Positions 61,793 to 64,000 of a stretch of 64,000 bases of DNA are shown one piece after another. The translations under genes and the position numbers were made by a program. The DNA lies in contig NZ_QQAR01000006.1 in assembly GCF_003350375.1 (NCBI RefSeq), forward strand, positions 1-64,000, read 5' to 3'. The first letter of the stretch is position 1. Each line of letters begins with the position of its first letter. The notes under the pieces were generated by a model that did not search any database, had not been told where the DNA came from, and saw only the letters and a program-made list of their open reading frames with translations. The DNA is from Flavobacterium sp. AG291 (GTDB lineage Bacteria > Bacteroidota > Bacteroidia > Flavobacteriales > Flavobacteriaceae).

Positions 61793-62746
61793 TTATTTAA
61801 AGAACGAATCTACAAATTCATATTTATTAAATACCTGAAGATCTTCGATACCCTCTCCAATACCAATATATTTTACAGGAATCTGGAACTGATCTGAAAT
61901 TCCTATTACTACTCCCCCTTTAGCAGTACCATCCAGTTTAGTCACAGCCAGGCAACTTACCTCTGTAGCTGCTGTAAACTGTTTTGCCTGCTCAAAAGCA
62001 TTCTGTCCTGTAGAGCCATCCAAAACAAGCAATACATCGTGTGGAGCATCTTCCACAACCTTTTGCATTACTCTTTTTACTTTCGTAAGCTCATTCATCA
62101 AATTCACTTTGTTATGAAGGCGTCCGGCAGTATCAATAATAACCACATCGGCATCCTGGCTTACGGCACTTTGTAAAGTATCAAAAGCAACCGACGCAGG
62201 ATCGCTACCCATTTGCTGCCTGACAATAGGCACACCTACTCTGTCAGCCCAAACCTGCAACTGATCGATAGCTGCAGCTCTAAAGGTATCAGCAGCACCT
62301 AATACTACTTTATACCCAGATTTCTTAAACTGATATGCAAGCTTACCAATAGTTGTAGTTTTACCAACACCATTAACTCCAACCACCATAATAACATAAG
62401 GTTTTTTATTGGCAGGAATTTCAAATTCAGAAGCCTCACCACTATTGGTTTCGCTCAATAATGAAGCAATCTCTTCTCTTAATATCTTATTAAGTTCATC
62501 AGTCCCCAGATACTTATCCCTGGCAACACGTTCTTCAATTCGCTCAATAATCTTAAGTGTTGTATTAACACCAACATCAGAAGAAACAAGCACCTCTTCA
62601 AGATTATCAAGCACCTCATCATCTACTTTTGCTTTACCGGCAACAGCTTTAGATAATTTTGAAAAGAAAGAAGTTTTGGTTTGTTCAAGTCCTTTATCTA
62701 ATGTTTCTTTCTTTTCAGAAGAAAATATTTTTTTAAAGAAGTTCAT
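61793..62746 (-). CDS. ftsY: signal recognition particle receptor
   Basis: SRP receptor for co-translational membrane targeting. 317 residues: short N-terminal region, N-domain helices, and the G-domain with 'VVGVNGVGKTTTIGKLA' (P-loop), 'DTFRAAAIDQLQVWADRVGVPIVRQ', 'VIIDTAGRL' and 'TKLDGTAKGG'. No long acidic A-domain, as usual in Bacteroidota. Transcribed after the rpmB-rpmG-DUF4295 genes; a hairpin lies between. Confidence 0.97.
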   Translation of the reverse strand: MNFFKKIFSSEKKETLDKGLEQTKTSFFSKLSKAVAGKAKVDDEVLDNLEEVLVSSDVGVNTTLKIIERIEERVARDKYLGTDELNKILREEIASLLSETNSGEASEFEIPANKKPYVIMVVGVNGVGKTTTIGKLAYQFKKSGYKVVLGAADTFRAAAIDQLQVWADRVGVPIVRQQMGSDPASVAFDTLQSAVSQDADVVIIDTAGRLHNKVNLMNELTKVKRVMQKVVEDAPHDVLLVLDGSTGQNAFEQAKQFTAATEVSCLAVTKLDGTAKGGVVIGISDQFQIPVKYIGIGEGIEDLQVFNKYEFVDSFFK

Positions 62747-62792
62747 ATAAGCAGTTGTAGTTTTTTGTTTTTCCGTGGTAAATATAGAAAAT

Positions 62793-62827
62793 AAAAAAGC
62801 TACTTTCTTAGATGAAAGTAGCTTTTC
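62793..62827 (-). terminator. terminator or attenuator between DUF4295 gene and ftsY
   Basis: On the minus strand AGCTACTTTC-ATCTAA-GAAAGTAGCT then six T. It would end the ribosomal-protein mRNA before ftsY, unless read-through occurs. Confidence 0.85.
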
Positions 62828-62845
62828 TATATATTGTGTACGATA

Positions 62846-62998
62846 TTATTTCTTCTTAAGAAATGCATCTACTTCTTCAGGAGCCATAACGCTCTCAACG
62901 AAAGTATAAGCTCCTGTTTTTGGAGATTTTACCATCTTGATAGCTTTAGTTAACCTCTTAGAAGCTGTTTGTAAAGTTGCTACGGTTTTCTTTGCCAT
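62846..62998 (-). CDS. DUF4295 family protein, 50 aa
   Basis: A short basic reading frame: MAKKTVATLQTASKRLTKAI, then KMVKSPKTGAYTFVESVMAPE and a short tail ending KKK. It matches the conserved DUF4295 protein that sits between rpmG and ftsY across Bacteroidota. Probably ribosome-associated, judged by context only. Its start is 10 bp from the end of rpmG. Confidence 0.9.
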   Translation of the reverse strand: MAKKTVATLQTASKRLTKAIKMVKSPKTGAYTFVESVMAPEEVDAFLKKK

Positions 62999-63008
62999 GA
63001 CTTATAAA

Positions 63009-63191
63009 TTATTTAATTTCTTTATGTACAGTCACACGTTTAAGGATAGGATTGAATTTTTTAATCTCTAACCTGTCTGGTGTATTCTTTTTGTTCTTAG
63101 TAGTAATGTACCTAGAAGTTCCAGCAACGCCAGAAGCTTTGTGCTCAGTACACTCTAAAATCACCTGGATTCTATTACCTTTCTTTGCCAT
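63009..63191 (-). CDS. rpmG: 50S ribosomal protein L33
   Basis: 60 residues. Starts [20 protein letters not shown] and ends '[17 protein letters not shown]'. Only one Cys (in 'ECTEH'), so this is the non-zinc (C-) form. Between rpmB and DUF4295. Confidence 0.95.
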   Translation of the reverse strand: MAKKGNRIQVILECTEHKASGVAGTSRYITTKNKKNTPDRLEIKKFNPILKRVTVHKEIK

Positions 63192-63217
63192 CTTGCTATA
63201 TATTTATTAGGTAAGGA

Positions 63218-63454
63218 TTATTTAATAAACCCGTTAGCTTTAGCTTCTTTCAAAACTGCAGCAATACCATTTTTGTTAATTGTCTTGATAGTAGAAGCGG
63301 CTACTCTAAGTGTGATCCACTTATCTTCCTCAGGAAGATAGAAACGTTTCTTCACTAAGTTTACACTAAACTTCCTTTTAGTTTTGTTCATTGCGTGGGA
63401 AACATTGTTTCCAACCATCGCTTTTTTACCGGTAAGGGCACAAACTCTTGACAT
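63218..63454 (-). CDS. rpmB: 50S ribosomal protein L28
   Basis: 78 residues. '[28 protein letters not shown]' is the L28 signature. First gene of the rpmB-rpmG-DUF4295(-ftsY) run. Confidence 0.96.
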   Translation of the reverse strand: MSRVCALTGKKAMVGNNVSHAMNKTKRKFSVNLVKKRFYLPEEDKWITLRVAASTIKTINKNGIAAVLKEAKANGFIK

Positions 63455-63533
63455 TATTTCTCGCTTTTATATCGTTATTCAAATTCAGGGTGCAAAGAAA
63501 AGAAAAATAAACTGATTACACAAACATAATCAG

Positions 63534-64000
63534 TTAGTTTTTTAAAATTTCATGATAAATCTTTTCCAAAGCTTTGTTAGACGCCCTTTCAATTACCTTT
63601 TCACGAGGTTGTCCAAGGTCTAATCTCTCACTATAAACACCTTTGGGAGTCGCAATTCCTATAAAAACAGTCCCTACTTCAACCGCAGAATCACCTTTTA
63701 GCGGACCTGCATTACCTGTAGTAGATACCGCATAATCCGAACCAAAAAGCTGTTTAGCTTTTAAAGCCATATTCTCGGCTACCTGTGAACTAACAACGCT
63801 AAACACATCTATAAGTTGTTGTTCAACCTTTAATATATTTACCTTTGCTTCAGTCGCATAGGTTACTGCGCTTCCCTTAAAATAAGCTGATGAACCGGCT
63901 ACCGAAGTTATCATTTGCGCTATTTTACCTCCGGTACAACTCTCGGCAACAGCCAGTGTCTTACCTTTATCTTTTAGCAATTTTCCTAAAACCACCTCAA
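63534..64000 (-). CDS. cinA: CinA C-terminal domain protein (cut by the window edge)
   Basis: The visible 155 or so residues are the nicotinamide-nucleotide amidase domain: '[35 protein letters not shown]', '[46 protein letters not shown]'. The active Ser is in AESCTGG. The frame continues past position 64000, and full-length CinA is about 415 residues, so the N-terminal MoCF-like domain is probably outside the window. The GTG at 63995 is not a reliable start. Confidence 0.9.
   Translation of the reverse strand, partial: EVVLGKLLKDKGKTLAVAESCTGGKIAQMITSVAGSSAYFKGSAVTYATEAKVNILKVEQQLIDVFSVVSSQVAENMALKAKQLFGSDYAVSTTGNAGPLKGDSAVEVGTVFIGIATPKGVYSERLDLGQPREKVIERASNKALEKIYHEILKN

Overview
The window looks like chromosomal DNA from a member of the Bacteroidota, most probably a Flavobacterium-like member of the Flavobacteriaceae. 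The evidence is the recurring -7 promoter element TAnnTTTG with TTG 18-21 bp upstream, the rarity of Shine-Dalgarno sequences, a split two-gene transketolase, BshC (bacillithiol), a 58-residue histone H1-like protein, DUF4295, a Tgt without its zinc cysteines, and the locus order cinA-rpmB-rpmG-DUF4295-ftsY. DNA is AT-rich. No phage, integrase, transposase, CRISPR array or rRNA gene is visible. The left edge carries four tandem leftward promoters that probably serve a stable-RNA operon just outside the window.

Layout. 1-1.7 kb: promoter array, repeats and one lipoprotein gene. 1.7-5 kb: thrS-infC-rpmI-rplT, where infC uses a rare non-ATG start. 5-13.4 kb: small conserved genes, the histone-like gene, then leftward dnaB, accA and the tgt-lptG-EamA operon. 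13.4-22.4 kb: repeat-rich intergenic DNA with a decayed gene, a serine hydrolase, the two transketolase subunits, an FKBP lipoprotein, S4 protein, phosphoribosyltransferase, aroK, and a tRNA-Lys/Lys/Leu operon. 22.6-33.7 kb: an accessory block of small redox and stress enzymes (VOC, DHFR-like, two SDRs, PhnA, GNAT, two aldo/keto reductases) interleaved with AraC, HxlR and Crp regulators. 33.7-36.9 kb: an exonuclease/GIY-YIG fusion, a PhyH dioxygenase and a lipoprotein. 37.1-43.1 kb: a hybrid histidine kinase and receiver followed by a tightly overlapping set (YaiO-type barrel, HEAT-like membrane protein, processive family-2 glycosyltransferase). 43.2-64 kb: MFS pump, a lipoprotein gene bracketed by inverted repeats, rpsT, two tRNA-Glu genes, proS, FadL-like porin, rimO, a B12 radical SAM protein, bshC, ndk, DUF721/DciA, and the ftsY-DUF4295-rpmG-rpmB-cinA cluster, cut by the right edge.

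How the parts fit. Most of the window is ordinary translation, replication and envelope housekeeping. Three parts deserve attention. (1) Three oxidoreductase genes in the 24.8-33.7 kb block are each followed by their own AraC-type regulator and preceded by a pair of direct half-sites 21-22 bp apart, placed over the -33 region of an unusual shared -7 element, GAACTTTG. This suggests separately inducible modules of one design. (2) The kinase/receiver/YaiO/HEAT/GT2 set at 37.1-43.1 kb reads as a signal-controlled polysaccharide synthesis and export system. (3) Near-identical 53-bp repeats in inverted orientation bracket one lipoprotein gene at 45.2-46.2 kb. Several intergenic repeat families recur, and one appears to have entered the reading frame of the radical SAM gene.
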